NCBI GenBank assembly: GCA_032433765.1
Contig: JAVIAB010000049.1
Location: 25,901,651-25,965,650 of the forward strand
Source of the DNA: Megaustenia siamemsis
Lineage: Eukaryota; Mollusca; Gastropoda; Stylommatophora; Ariophantidae
DNA: 64,000 nucleotides
Direction: 5' to 3'
Shown: positions 1-11,963 of the stretch, piece by piece
Layout of the letters: every line of letters starts with the position of its first letter
How positions within the stretch are numbered: the stretch's first letter is position 1
The notes under the pieces: model-generated
The model's database searches: none
Told to the model about the DNA's origin: nothing
What the model saw: the letters and a program-made list of their open reading frames with translations, nothing else
Program-made: the position numbers and the translations under genes

Positions 1-169
1 TTTAGACGGCACTCAATGAATCAATGAAGAATTTGTATCAAACAAGTTAATACATCCGTGTTGATGTTCTGTAAAATAAACACGAAATGGTATTAAGCAG
101 CTAAATTAATAGACTGACGAGACAAAATATGACGTTTCGACAAAAGCCTTTATCAAGCCCAAACCAAGT

Positions 170-340
170 TCTATAGAACATTCCCAAAACAAGCTCTATA
201 GAGCATTCCCAAAACAAGTTGTATAGAACATTCATCCCAAAACAAGTTGTATAGAACATTCCCAAAACAAGTTCTATAGAACATTCCCAAAACAAGTTAT
301 ATAGAACATTCCCAAAACAAGTTCTTATAGAACATTTGCT
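170..340. repeat. 24-bp minisatellite, about 7 copies
   Basis: Units share the core CAAGTTCTATAGAACATTCC. Each unit contains the near-palindrome GTTCTATAGAAC. Copies differ by one or two substitutions. Confidence 0.9.
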
Positions 341-484
341 GTTTTATTTTTGTACGTGTCTATGTGTAATCAAGTTGGAATTTCTCATAAATTTTCTGCC
401 ACATAATTTATGTAGTCCCACGTCTGTATATTTTTATATTAAAGTGACATGTTAGTTCTAAACTTAGAGATTTTGCAGCATTTA
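341..484. other. Unassigned A/T-rich sequence
   Basis: I see no gene, repeat or motif here beyond low-complexity T-rich stretches. Confidence 0.5.
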
Positions 485-495
485 TGTATAGGCAA

Positions 496-714
496 TACCA
501 GAGGTAGGGTTCGATCCCACCGACGGTTTCCGGGTTCATCCAGCCTTAAATGGTTACATGATTATTCAGGAAAGTAAAGCGGTACGGCGTAATACCGACC
601 AGATTACCCCAAAAATCATGTGCTGAAGGTCTGTAAAAATTAAGGCACTAACACACATATTCCCTATACGCCACTTGGTGTGGCGGGGGCTCTTTACTTT
701 TTTTTTTTTTTTTT
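496..714 (+). mobile_element. SINE-1 copy, 5' truncated
   Basis: It starts within the tRNA-like head, just before box B (GGTTCGATCCC), and continues through the body (GGGTTCATCCAGCCTTAAATGG, with TAATACCGACC, TCATGTGCTGAAGGT and CCCTATACGCCACTTGG as landmarks) to a poly-T tail at 697-714. Box A is missing, so it cannot be an active source copy. Confidence 0.85.
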
Positions 715-834
715 ATGTATCAAGACGTCATGACTACATTTTTCTAATTTCTAAAACCTTCCCTAACATAACCATAACCAACATAACCATAACCATTCAT
801 TCCAAGCGCACACATCAGTGCTATGAGATACAAC

Positions 835-1499
835 TGGTAACAAATAATAATAAATAAATATTATTATATAGGGAACTTCCGAGGCGATAATAGGGAATAA
901 TAGAACAAAGAAGTATGTGTTAGCACTCGGAAAAATTGACAGCAAACAACACGAAAAAAAACGAAGAACAATAATATATGGTCCGAAGCGGGATCGAACC
1001 CGTACTCCCTGGCACCGCGCCTTGCCACGAGAAGCCGAACGCTTGGCACACTGCCACGCAGCCAACTAAAAAATTAGCTATTGTAGCAGTGTCTAGTATT
1101 ATTTATTATTATTTGTACCCAGTATATAACCACTGGAAAACTACTATTCGTGCTGTTTCGTCCAATAAATGTTTGTCTGCAACACAAGTATTCAGCCCTA
1201 CTGGGGATACTTGTATTAATAGGAAAGTACAAATATACTATTTATTTCCGGTCTGTGATCGTTACCCTATGCTATAGTCATTGAGAACGCCTTCGTGTAA
1301 ACACACTGCTACAATAGCTAATTGTTTAGTTAGCTGCGTGGCAGTGTGCCAAGCGTTCGACTTCTCGTGGCAAGGGCGCGTGCCAGGGAGTACGGGTTCG
1401 ATCCCGCTTCGGACCATATATTGTTCTTCTTTTTTTTTTCTGTTGTTTGTGTGTCATTTTTCCGAGTGCTAACACATACTTCTTTATTTCTATTATTCC
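835..1499. mobile_element. Hairpin-forming insertion built from two inverted tRNA-derived SINE copies
   Basis: Two copies of a tRNA-like SINE lie head to head: minus strand at about 888-1092 and plus strand at about 1301-1503. Both carry box B GGTTCGATCCC and the shared 3' landmark TTTTTCCGAGTGCTAACAC. The inverted arms include ACACTGCTACAATAGCTAAT on both sides of a 208-bp spacer. The 14-bp direct repeat CTATGAGATACAAC at 821-834 and 1500-1513 flanks the whole unit as a target-site duplication would. Confidence 0.65.
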
Positions 1500-1528
1500 C
1501 TATGAGATACAACGTTATTATGACGATA

Positions 1529-1953
1529 GCGCAGCCCTCCAAGAAAACAACGCGATGGTCGCGCCGCCCTCCAAGAAAACAACGCGATGGTCGCGCCGGC
1601 CTCCAAGAAAACAACGCGATGGTCGCGCCGTCCTCCAAGAAAACAACGCGATGGTCGCGCCGCCCTCCAAGAAAACAACGCGATGGTCGCGCCGGCCTCC
1701 AAAAAACAACGCGATGGTCGCGCCGCCTCCAAGAAACAACGCGATGGTCGCGCCGGCCTCCATGAAAACAACGCGATGGTCGCGCCGCCCTCCAAGAAAA
1801 CAACGCGATGGTCGCGCCGGCCTCCAAGAAAACAACGCGATGATCGCGCCGCCCTCCAAGAAAACAACGCGATGGTCGCGCCGGCCTCCAAGAAAACAAC
1901 GCGATGGTCGCGCCGCCTCCAAGAAAACAACGCGATGGTCGCGCCGGCCTCCA
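1529..1953. repeat. 32-bp GC-rich minisatellite, about 14 copies
   Basis: The unit contains CCTCCAAGAAAACAACGCGA followed by TGGTCGCGCCG. Every unit has the imperfect palindrome CGCGA-TGG-TCGCG. Several overlapping frames on both strands stay open because 32-bp units cycle through all frames without stops; these are not evidence of a gene. Confidence 0.95.
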
Positions 1954-2044
1954 GAAAATGTTATGATTGTTCTATCATCTTTATTCTATTTACTCCATTA
2001 ACTACTTTCACTCAAACTTAATATGTTTAGTATTTGATATGGAT

Positions 2045-2215
2045 GGGGCCAGGGACTGGTTGGTCCTCGAGGCAAGACGCCTGCCTCGAGGAAGAGAGGT
2101 TGGGGGTTCAAATCCCGGCTAGTCGGGATTTTTTATTTATGATTTCTCCTTGCAGCAACTACCCCTGGTCTCAGCAGCGAGGCCCGGCTTGAAACGTTAA
2201 TTGCTCATGAATGGG
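2045..2215 (+). mobile_element. tRNA-derived SINE (second family)
   Basis: A tRNA-like block contains GGTTGGTCCTCGAGGCAAGACG, read as an A-box region, and the B-box GGTTCAAATCCCG. It is followed by a pyrimidine-rich body. CCTCGAGGCAAGACGCCTGC can fold as an anticodon-like stem. No second copy is in the window, so family status is inferred from the promoter layout. Confidence 0.55.
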
Positions 2216-2689
2216 AAAAAAATATGAGTACTTCAAAAGTCGGAATTATCTACCTGTGCGGCGAGGACCCCTGTACACACGTCTGCCAGGGAAAAACGGA
2301 TTAACACGCAAATTCAGTTCCTAGTCTCTAGGGACATCGTCAGAGATAAAAAGCTGGCAAACGAAAAAAAAAAAAAAAGAAAGAAAATGTGGATGGGGAA
2401 ACCCCATGTATAATGGGAAAACCCGATGGTTAGGCAGTCAGCGGTGCTTTACATTTTGGACACGTACTACTGGCTCTTAATATTTTTAACATTTTTTTTT
2501 TTTGTAATTGGTCAAACCAAAGCCATTTATATATTTTGAGCCTGACCATTGGGAAAGGGGGTGGGGGGGGATCACCCAAACCCTGTGACGTTTCCTTCTT
2601 TGCGAGAAGGGGCGGTTTTGGGTAAAATGACGCCAACCGGCTATAGTTCAAGACTTCACAGATATTGTGATGTTAACCCAAGTCCTACG
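2216..2689. other. Unassigned sequence
   Basis: Poly-A and poly-T tracts and a G-rich run at about 2560 are present. I see no coding or repeat structure that I can name. Confidence 0.4.
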
Positions 2690-3148
2690 GTTTAAGAGTT
2701 GTAGGTCTTCTTCTTCTTCCTTCGTCTTCTTCCTTCTTCTTCCTCTTTTTCTTCTTCTTCTTCCTCTTCTTTCCTTTCTCATTTGCCATTCAGCGTTGAT
2801 GGGCGATATAATTTGCGATCTTTTGCTCTTCTGTTCGCCTCTACTGCTGTTATGTTTCCTAGTGCTTCTAATATTCCATCGACCCATCTTTTTCGTGGAC
2901 GACCCTTGGGTCTGGTGTTTCTCACAACGTTTGTTGAAAGCTAGTTGTGTTGTGTTTTGTTCTTTCTGCCTTGTCACGTGGCCAAACCATTTTATCTGTT
3001 GTTTCCTTATATATTCTATGGCGGGGGCTATTCCTAGCTTTTTTTCTCAGTTCTTCATTTCTGATCTTATCTCTCAGACTGTTTCCTGTCATTCGTCTAA
3101 CACATTTCATCTCTGTAGAGGTTATTTTTCTTATTGTTCTTAAGAGTA
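2690..3148 (-). mobile_element. Non-LTR retrotransposon 3' end, family C
   Basis: The minus strand encodes degraded reverse-transcriptase C-terminal text (RTIRKITSTEMKCVRRMT and NSLRDKIRNEELRK) and ends in a GAA-rich tail (the TTC-rich tract at 2703-2775). The same family recurs at 4300-4915 and 18936-19325. Stops and frame changes show it is dead and 5' truncated. Confidence 0.8.
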
Positions 3149-3200
3149 CTTCCAATATATAATATAAGTACTTCCAATATATAATATAAGTACTTCCAAA
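3149..3200. repeat. 27-bp tandem triplication
   Basis: Three near-identical copies of AGTACTTCCAATATATAATA plus a few bases. Confidence 0.85.
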
Positions 3201-3482
3201 TATTATGTACTCGCGCCCACGCGTTGTTTTCTTGCAGTTGTAGGTGGCGATGATAAAACCCATGACTGGCCACACTCTAATATTGAGAGAAACATTGACA
3301 TCGCTCTGCCTTGATCCTCCTCTCTATCTTCATCTCTTGCCACCAAATGCCTGACAACTGAGGGAGATTATTCTACTTTCCTAAATCATGACTTGTACGA
3401 TGTCCATAACTTCCGGGAAAGATGGCGCCTGTCTCCGCATGCCCTTAGTTTTTCAATTAGACTCCATTACTAGAGAGATGAG

Positions 3483-3741
3483 AGGAAGCCGCGATAGCTC
3501 AGTGGTTAGTGGACTGGACTACAAAGGACAGGGTAGGGTTCGATCGCAACCGACGGTTTTCGGGTTCACCCAGCCTTAAATGGGTACCGGATTTTTTTCT
3601 GGGAAAGTAAAGCAGCACGGGCGTAATACCGACCACATTACCCCAAAAATCATGGGCTGAAGGTCTGTAAAATGTATGGTCACTAACACCATATTCCCTA
3701 TACACCAACTGTGTGACGGGGGTACTTTACTTTACTGTTAC
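3483..3741 (+). mobile_element. SINE-1 copy, full length with 16-bp target-site duplication
   Basis: It is a tRNA-derived SINE with box A (TAGCTCAGTGGTTAG) and box B (GGTTCGATCGC, one base off consensus), the conserved body and the GTACTTTACTTTAC tail. The perfect 16-bp duplication TTACTAGAGAGATGAG lies at 3467-3482 and 3742-3757, which fixes both boundaries. Confidence 0.95.
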
Positions 3742-3890
3742 TTACTAGAGAGATGAGCTTAGCTTTGTGAACAGGGGGACAGAAGTGTAATGAGAACCTA
3801 TGTCTGATCTGTGAGATATCTTAAAGTTGTATCTCGTGTAAGTGTTGACAGATAGTGATGTTTCACACATGTAGTAGCAAGCTCTATCAC

Positions 3891-4151
3891 GGGGAGCCGC
3901 GATAGCTCAGTGGTTAGTGAACTGGACTACAAAGGACAAGGGTAGGGTTCAATCCCAACCGACGGCCTCCGGGTTCACCCAGCCTTAAATGGGTACCGGA
4001 TTTTTTTCTGGGAAAGTAAAGCAGCACGGGCGTAATACCGACCACATTACCCCAAAAATCATGTGCTGAAGGTCCGTAAAATATAGGGTCACTAACACCA
4101 TATTTCCCTATACGCCTCTTGGCGTGACGGGGTACTTTACTTTTTTTTACT
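3891..4151 (+). mobile_element. SINE-1 copy with 12-bp target-site duplication
   Basis: It is complete from GGGGAGCCGCGATAGCTCAG to a T-rich tail. AAGCTCTATCAC is duplicated at 3879-3890 and 4152-4163. It lies 150 bp from the previous copy in the same orientation, but has a different target sequence, so it is an independent insertion. Confidence 0.95.
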
Positions 4152-4299
4152 AAGCTCTATCACATAGCGTGTAATATGTATGATAGCAGCCACACGGTGA
4201 TAGTTCATAGATTAGTCCACAATGTTTGTATCTTCCATCATGTGCTATAACATCGGCTACTCGCCCCCTAAACTAACAACCTTAAGATCCGTCACGCCC

Positions 4300-4915
4300 C
4301 TTCTTCTTTTTATCCTTATTTTCCTTTCAGCGTCGAGGGGCACATAATTTGTCGTCTTTTGCACTTCTATTCGCCTCTGTTGCTGTTATGTTTCCTTGTG
4401 TTTCTAATATTTCGTCGATCGATTTGTTCACATCGACCCTTGTGTCTGGTGTTCTCACAACGTTTATTGAGGGCTCGTTGTGTTGTGTTATGATCACTCT
4501 GACTTGTCACGTGGCCAAAACAATTGTATTTGTTGTTTCTTTAAATATTCTATGGCAGGGGTTATTCCTAGTTTTTTTTTCTCATTTCTTCCTTTCTGAT
4601 CTTGTCTCTCACGCTGTTTCTTGTAATTCGTCTAACACATTTAATCTCAGTAGAGGTTATTTTTCTTATTGTTCTTGCATCCAGGGCCCAGGTCTGGCAT
4701 TGGCAGCACAATGTTGGGATGAAGATTGTATTGTAGAGTGCCCGTTTTGCCTCCAGAGTTATTTCCCTGTTGGACAATAGTTGTGATAGTGATCCAATGA
4801 TTTGACAAGCCTTGTTGCACCTCGAGTCTATCTCTGTTGTTTGTGAATTTGTCATTTGTCACTAGACCTCCTAGATATTTTAATTCCTCTACCTGTTTTA
4901 GTCCCAACAATCATA
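4300..4915 (-). mobile_element. Non-LTR retrotransposon 3' end, family C
   Basis: The minus strand gives reverse-transcriptase tail text: NTIFIPTLCCQCQTWALDA, RTIRKITSTEIKCVRRIT and, upstream, EELKYLGGLVTND (the F-YLG motif common after the RT domain). It has frameshifts. It supplies the intact version of the segment that is amplified as a 52-bp array at 18538-18935. Confidence 0.82.
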
Positions 4916-5267
4916 AACCAAAACATGACAGTAAGGAGGTAGTTTAGATTGTAGATGAGATATGAATGTGTGATAGGCGCAGTTAGATGATACATAAGGG
5001 ACTAGATGACCCGGCCAGAAGTAAAGGTTAGATACAGCTACAAGTGTAGTTCTACTAGTCCCTTACAGAATCACGTGACATAATTACCCATAGTCTAGTT
5101 TTTTTCTCTCGCAGATTGTCACTTACAAAACTCACATTTTTTTTGCCCTGAAAATACAGCCATTGTTTCAGGGCTGAGTTAATCGTGCATTATTGGTTTT
5201 ATTCTCAAGGGAGAAGACTCTATAATGTCTCTTGTCATGTCGTTTATCTTGATTAAATCCATTTTTT
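4916..5267. other. Unassigned sequence
   Basis: A short inverted pair (TAAGGGACTAG near 5000 and CTAGTCCCTTA near 5058) is the only structure seen. No gene was recognised. Confidence 0.4.
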
Positions 5268-5345
5268 AAATCCGTCCGTCCGTCCGTCCGTCCGTCCGTC
5301 CGTCCGTCCGTCCGTCCGTCCGTCCGTCCATCTATCTATCTATCG

Positions 5346-5388
<43 letters not shown>

Positions 5389-5408
5389 GTCTATCTGTCT
5401 GTCTGTCT
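5268..5408. repeat. Compound microsatellite (TCCG)n-(TATC)n-(TGTC)n
   Basis: Tetranucleotide runs pass from TCCG to TATC to TGTC. It abuts the 3' end of the minus-strand retroelement that follows, so it reads as that element's GACA/GATA-type 3' tail, later expanded. Confidence 0.9.
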
Positions 5409-5776
5409 TCTTGAGCCGCAAAGTGCCCATATGGCAATAACTCATATACTCTTTCCCTGTTTCGAAATGTTCTGTTTTAGCTGTTTCAGTCTTTGCAAAC
5501 ATCTTTTATCAAATCTCGCCATTTGTCTCTGTTCTGTGCAAGCATCTCGATCTTATTGAGGGAGCTGATTCCTGAGTCTTCTCATGATTGATCTCAAGCA
5601 TTATTTTACTGACCGTTGACGATAGTTCATTTGTGATTTCCTGCATCGTTTTTATTTGGCTGCTGATGCGGAATATGTCATCAGCAAAGTCGAGATCCTT
5701 CAACTGGTCTCCATGTATCAATTCGATGTCTTTATTACAAGTTCTATGGTTACATTATCTGGTCCAGGTAATGTGG
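5409..5776 (-). mobile_element. Non-LTR retrotransposon fragment with GATA-type tail (family E), internally deleted
   Basis: The minus strand encodes LKDLDFADDI, the F-ADD catalytic box of reverse transcriptase, followed almost at once by C-terminal and 3' UTR sequence also found at 43866-44255 (GGCTC...GGGC landmarks). An internal deletion therefore joined the RT domain to the tail. Confidence 0.75.
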
Positions 5777-5777
5777 T

Positions 5778-5956
5778 TACAGACCTTCAGCACATGATTT
5801 TTGGGGTAATGTGGGTCGCCCGTGCTGCTTTACTTTCCCAGAAAAATCCGGTACCCATTTAAGGCTGGGTGAACCCAGAAGCCGTCGGTTGGGATCGAAC
5901 CCTACCCCTTGTCCTTTGTAATCCAGTTCACTAACCACTGAGCTATCGCGGCTCCC
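5778..5956 (-). mobile_element. SINE-1 copy, 3' truncated
   Basis: The minus-strand head GGGAGCCGCGATAGCTCAG lies at 5956 downward. The body runs to the CTGAAGGTCTGTAA landmark, and the terminal GTACTTTA segment is absent. Confidence 0.88.
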
Positions 5957-5959
5957 AAA

Positions 5960-6310
5960 ACCTGAAGTATTATGTTTAAAGTCTGAAGTCTAAATCTTAG
6001 AGTCGGAAATCTCAAGTCTAAATCGTAGAGTCGAAAATCTCAAGTCTAAATCGTAGAGTCAAAAATCTCAAGTCTAAATCTTAGAGTCGAAAATCTCAAG
6101 TCTAAATCTTAGAGTCGAAAATCTCAAGTCTAAATCGTAGAGTCGAAAATCTCAAGTCTAAATCGTAGAGTTGGAAATCTCAAGTCTAAATTGTAGAGTT
6201 GGAAATCTCAAGTCTAAATCTTAGAGTCGAAAATCTCAAGTGTAAATCGTAGAGTCGAAAATCTCAAGTCTAAATCGTAGAGTTGGAAATCTCAAGTCTA
6301 ATGTCTAGAG
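5960..6310. repeat. 28-bp minisatellite (start of the 6-kb array)
   Basis: Units contain CAAGTCTAAATCGTAGAGTC and then a GAAAATCT core. There are about 11 copies before the array shifts to shorter units. Confidence 0.9.
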
Positions 6311-9300
6311 TCCGCCGAAATTCTCAAGCCTATAGTGTCAAACCTAAAGTGTCCAAGCTTAACTTGTGAAACCTAAAGTGTGAAGCCTGAAGTGTCAAGT
6401 GTCAAGCCTAAATTAGTCAGCCGGTAGTCTCAAGCCTAAAGTCTCAAGTCTCAAGTCTAATGTCTCAGATCAAAAGTCTCAAGCCTAAAGTCTCAAGTCT
6501 AATGTCTCTAACCTAAAGTCTCAAGTCTAAAGTCTCAAGTCTAATGTCTCAGATCAAAGTCTCAAACCTAAAGTCTCAAGTCTAATGTCTCAAGTCAAAA
6601 GTCTCAAACCTAAAGTCTCAAGTCTAATGTCTCAAGTCAAAAGTCTCAAACCTAAAGTCTCAAGTCTAATGTCTCTAACCTAAAGTCTCAAGTCTAAAGT
6701 CTCAAGTCTAATGTCTCAGATCAAAAGTCTCAAGCCTAAAGTCTCAAGTCTAATGTCCCTAACCTAAAGTCTCAAGTCTAAAGTCTCAAGTCTAATGTCT
6801 CTAACCTAAAGTCTCAAGTCTAAAGTCTCAAGTCTAAAGTCTCAAGCCTAAAGTCTAAAGTCTAATGTCTCTAACCTAAAGTCTCAAGTCTAAAGTCTCA
6901 AGTCTAATGTCTCAGATCAAAAGTCTCAAACCTAAAGTCTCAAGTCTAATGTCTCAGATCAAAAGTCTCAAACCTAAAGTCTCAAGTCTAATGTCTCAGA
7001 TCAAAAGTCTCAACCTAAAGTCTCAAGTCTAATGTCTCAAGTCAAAAGTCTCAAACCTAAAGTCTCAAGTCTAATGTCTCAGATCAAAAGTCTCAAACCT
7101 AAAGTCTCAAGTCTAATGTCTCAGTTGAAAGTCTCAAACCTAAAGTCTCAAACCTAAAGTCTCAAACCTAAAGTCTTAAACCTAAAGTCTCAAGTCTAAT
7201 GTCTCAGATCAAAAGTCTCAAACCTAAAGTCTCAAATCTAATGTCTCAGTTGAAAAGTCTCAAACCTAAAGTCTCAAACCTAAAGTCTCAAACCTAAAGT
7301 CTCAAACCTAAAGTCTCAAGTCTAATGTCTCAGATCAAAAGTCTCAAACCTAAAGTCTCAAGTCTAATGTCTCAGTTGAAAAGTCTCAAACCTAAAGTCT
7401 CAAACCTAAAGTCTCAAACCTAAAGTCTCAAACCTAAAGTCTCAAGTCTAATGTCTCAGATCAAAAGTCTCAAACCTAAAGTCTCAAGTCTAATGTCTCA
7501 GATGAAAAGTCTCAAACCTAAAGTCTCAAACCTAAAGTCTCAAACCTAAAGTCTCAAACCTAAAGTCTCAAGTCTAATGTCTCAGATCAAAAGTCTCAAA
7601 CCTAAAGTCTCAAGTCTAATGTCTCAGATGAAAAGTCTCAAACCTAAAGTCTCAAACCTAAGTCTCAAACCTAAAGTCTCAAGTCTAATGTCTCAGATCA
7701 AAAGTCTCAAACCTAAAGTCTCAAGTCTAATGTCTCAGATGAAAAGTCTCAACCTAAAGTCTCAAACCTAAAGTCTCAAACCTAAAGTCTCAAACCTAAA
7801 GTCTCAAGTCTAATGTCTCAGATCAAAAGTCTCAAACCTAAAGTCTCAGTCTAATGTCTCAGATGAAAAGTCTCAAACCTAAAGTCTCAAGTCTAATGTC
7901 TCAGATGAAAAGTCTCAAACCTAAAGTCTCAAACCTAAAGTCTCAAACCTAAAATCTCAAGTCTAATGTCTCAGATCAAAAGTCTCAAACCTAAAGTCTC
8001 AAGTCTAATGTCTCAGATGAAAAGTCTCAAACCTAAAGTCTCAAGTCTAATGTCTCAGATGAAAAGTCTCAAACCTAAAGTCTCAAGTATAATGTCTCAG
8101 ATGAAAAGTCTCAAACCTAAAGTCTCAAGTATAATGTCTCAGATGAAAAGTCTCAAACCTAAAGTCTCAAACCTAAAGTCTCAAACCTAAAGTCTCAAAC
8201 CTAAAGTCTCAAACCTAAAGTCTCAAACCTAAAGTCTCAAACCTAAAGTCTCAAGTATAATGTCTCAGATCAAAAGTCTCAAACCTAAAGTCTCAAGTAT
8301 AATGTCTGAGATCAAAAGTCTCAAACCTAAGTCTCAAGTCTAATGTCTCAGATGAAAAGTCTCAAACCTAAAGTCTCAAACCTAAAGTCTCAAGTCTAAT
8401 GTCTCAGATGAAAAGTCTCAAACCTAAAGTCTCAAACCTAAAGTCTCAAGTATAATGTCTCAGATCAAAAGTCTCAAATCTAAAGTCTCCAAACCTAAAT
8501 CCTTAAGTCTAATGTCTCAGATCAAAAGTCTCAATCCTAAAGTCTCAAGTCTAATGTCTCAGATGAAAAGTCTCAAACCTAAAGTCTCAAACCTAAAGTC
8601 CAAGTATAATGTCTCAGATCAAAAGTCTCAAACCTAAAGTCTCAAACCTAATTCCTCAAGTCTAATGTCTCAGATGAAAAGTCTCAAACCTAAAGTCTCA
8701 AACCTAAAGTCTCAAGTATAATGTCTCAGATCAAAAGTCTCAAATCTAAAGTCTCAAACCTAAAGTCTCAAGTCTAATGTCTCGGAAGAAAAGTCTCAAA
8801 CCTAAAGTCTCAGGTCTGATGTCTCAGATGAAAAGTCTCAAACCTAAAGTTTCAAGTCTAATGTCTCAAGTCAAAGTCTCTAACCTAAAGTCTCAAGTCT
8901 AATGTCTCAAGTCAAAAGTCTCTAACCTAAAGTCTCAAGTCTAATGTCTCAAGTTAAAAGTCTCAAGTCAAAAGTCTCAAAGTTAAAATTTCAAGTCAAA
9001 TGTCTCTAACCTAAAGTCTCAAACCTAAAGTCTCAACCTAAAGTCTCAAACCTAAAGTCTCAACCTAAAGTCTCAAACCTAAAGTCTCAAGTCTAATGTC
9101 TCAGATCAAAAGTCTCAAACCTAAAGTCTCAAGTCTAATGTTTCAGTTGAAAAGTCTCAAACCTAAAGTCTCAAACCTAAAGTCTCAAACCTAAGTCTCA
9201 AACCTAAAGTCTCAAGTCTAATGTCTCAGATCAAAAGTCTCAAACCTAAAGTCTCAAGTCTAATGTCTCAGATGAAAAGTCTCAAACCTAAAGTCTCAAA

Positions 9301-11960
9301 CCTAAAGTCTCAACCTAAAGTCTCAAACCTAAAGTCTCAAGTCTAATGTCTCAGATCAAAAGTCTCAAACCTAAAGTCTCAAGTCTAATGTCTCAGATGA
9401 AAAGTCTCAAACCTAAAGTCTCAAACCTAAAGTCTCAAACCTAAAGTCTCAAGTCTAATGTCTCAGATCAAAAGTCTCAAACCTAAAGTCTCAAGTCTAA
9501 TGTCTCAGATGAAAAGTCCTCAAACCTAAAGTCTCAAACCTAAAGTCTCAAACCTAAAGTCTCAAACCTAAAGTCTCAAGTCTAATGTCTCAGATCAAAA
9601 GTCTCAAACCTAAAGTCTCAAGTCTAATGTCTCACATCAAAAGTCTCAAACCTAAAGTCTCAAGTCTAATGTCTCAGATGAAAAGTCTCAAACCTAAAGT
9701 CTCAAACCTAAAGTCTCAAACCTAAAGTCTCAAACCTTAAATCTCAAGTCTAATGTCTCAGATCAAAAGTCTCAAACCTAAAGTCTCAAGTCTAATGTCT
9801 CAGATGAAAAGTCTCAAACCTAAAGTCTCAAGTCTAATGTCTCAGATGAAAAGTCTCAAACCTAAAGTCTCAAGTCTAATGTCTCAGATGAAAAGTCTCA
9901 AACCTAAAGTCTCAAGTATAATGTCTCAGATGAAAAGTCTCAAACCTAAAGTCTCAAGTATAATGTCTCAGATGAAAAGTCTCAAACCTAAAGTCTCAAA
10001 CCTAAAGTCTCAAACCTAAAGTCTCAAACCTAAGTCTCAAACCTAAAGTCTCAAACCTAAAGTCTCAAACCTAAAGTCTCAAACCTAAAGTCTCAAGTAT
10101 AATGTCTCAGATCAAAAGTCTCAAACCTAAAGTCTCAAGTCTAATGTCTCAGATGAAAAGTCTCAAACCTAAAGTCTCAAACCTAAAGTCTCAAACCTAA
10201 AGTCTCAAACCTAAAGTCTCAAGTCTAATGTCTCAGATCAAAAGTCTCAAACCTAAAGTCTCAAGTCTAATGTCTCAGATGAAAAGTCTCAAACCTAAAG
10301 TCTCAAACCTAAAGTCTCAAACCTAAAGTCTCAAGTCTAATGTCTCAGATCAAAGTCTCAAACCTAAAGTCTCAAGTCTAATGTCTCAGATGAAAAGTCT
10401 CAAACCTAAAGTCTCAAACCTAAAGTCTCAAACCTAAAGTCTCAAACCTAAAGTCTCAAGTCTAATGTCTCAGATCAAAAGTCTCAAACCTAAAGTCTCA
10501 AGTCTAATGTCTCACATCAAAAGTCTCAAACCTAAAGTCTCAAGTCTAATGTCTCAGATGAAAAGTCTCAAACCTAAAGTCTCAAACCTAAAGTCTCAAA
10601 CCTAAAGTCTCAACCTTAAATCTCAAGTCTAATGTCTCAGATCAAAAGTCTCAACCTAAAGTCTCAAGTCTAATGTCTCAGATGAAAGTCTCAAACCTAA
10701 AGTCTCAAGTCTAATGTCTCAGATGAAAAGTCTCAACCTAAAGTCTCAGTCTAATGTCTCAGATGAAAAGTCTCAAACCTAAAGTCTCAAGTATAATGTC
10801 TCAGATGAAAAGTCTCAAACCTAAAGTCTCAAGTATAATGTCTCAGATGAAAAGTCTCAAACCTAAAGTCTCACCTAAAGTCTCAACCTAAAGTCTCAAA
10901 CCTAAAGTCTCAAACCTAAAGTCTCAAACCTAAAGTCTCAAACCTAAAGTCTCAAACCTAAACTCAAACCTAAGTCTCAAACCTAAAGTCTCAAGTATAA
11001 TGTCTCAGATCAAAAGTCTCAAACCTAAAGTCTCAAGTATAATGTCTCAGATCAAAAGTCTCAAACCTAAAGTCTCAAGTCTAATGTCTCAGATGAAAAG
11101 TCTCAAACCTAAAGTCTCAAACCTAAAGTCTCAAGTCTAATGTCTCAGATGAAAAGTCTCAAACCTAAAGTCTCAAACCTAAAGTCTCAATTATAATGTC
11201 TCAGATCAAAGTCTCAAATCTAAGTCTCAAACCTAAATCCTCAAGTCTAATGTCTCAGATCAAAAGTCTCAATCCTAAAGTCTCAAGTCTAATGTCTCAG
11301 ATGAAAAGTCTCAAACCTAAAGTCTCAACCTAAAGTCTCAAGTATAATGTCTCAGATCAAAAGTCTCAAACCTAAAGTCTCAAACCTAAATCCTCAAGTC
11401 TAATGTCTCAGATGAAAAGTCTCAAACCTAAAGTCTCAAACCTAAAGTCTCAAGTATAATGTCTCAGATCAAAGTCTCAAACCTAAAGTCTCAAACCTAA
11501 ATCCTCAAGTCTAATGTCTCAGATGAAAAGTCTCAAACCTAAAGTCTCAAACCTAAAGTCTCAAGTAATAATGTCTCAGATCAAAAGTCTCAAATCTAAA
11601 GTCTCAAACCTAAAGTCTCAAGTCTAATGTCTCGGAAGAAAAGTCTCAAACCTAAAGTCTCAGGTCTGATGTCTCAGATGAAAAGTCTCAAACCTGAAGT
11701 TTCAAGTCTAATGTCTCAAGTCAAAAGTCTCTAACCTAAAGTCTCAAGTCTAATGTCTCAAGTCAAAATTCTCTAACCTAAAGTCTCAAGTCTAATGTCT
11801 CAAGTTAAAAGTCTCAAGTCAAAGTCTCAAAGTTAAAATTTCAAGTCAATGTCTCTAACCTAAAGTCTCAAGTCTAATGCCTCAGATAAAAATTCTCAAA
11901 GCTAAAGTCTCAAGTCTATGTCTCAAACCTAATGTCTCAAGTCTAATGTCTCAGATAAAA
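6311..11960. repeat. 5.6-kb 14-bp satellite with 2,850-bp higher-order duplication
   Basis: The basic unit is AAACCTAAAGTCTC with interspersed variants such as AAGTCTAATGTCTCAG and ATCAAAAGTCTC. Rare marker variants recur exactly 2,850 bp apart: CTCGGAAGAA at 8781 and 11631, and AGTTAAAATTTCAAGTCAA at 8981 and 11831. Open frames reading MSQ-KSLKPKVSS are simple translations of this array. Confidence 0.95.
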
Positions 11961-11963
11961 TTC

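Noticed and set aside
1330..2021. Several overlapping 130-190-codon frames on both strands
   Set aside because: All are translations of the 32-bp GC-rich array. Multiple frames open at once is the mark of a stop-free repeat, not of a gene.
7577..10019. Frames of MSQMKSLKPKVSS type
   Set aside because: Translation of the 14-bp satellite; it ends wherever a unit indel shifts frame.
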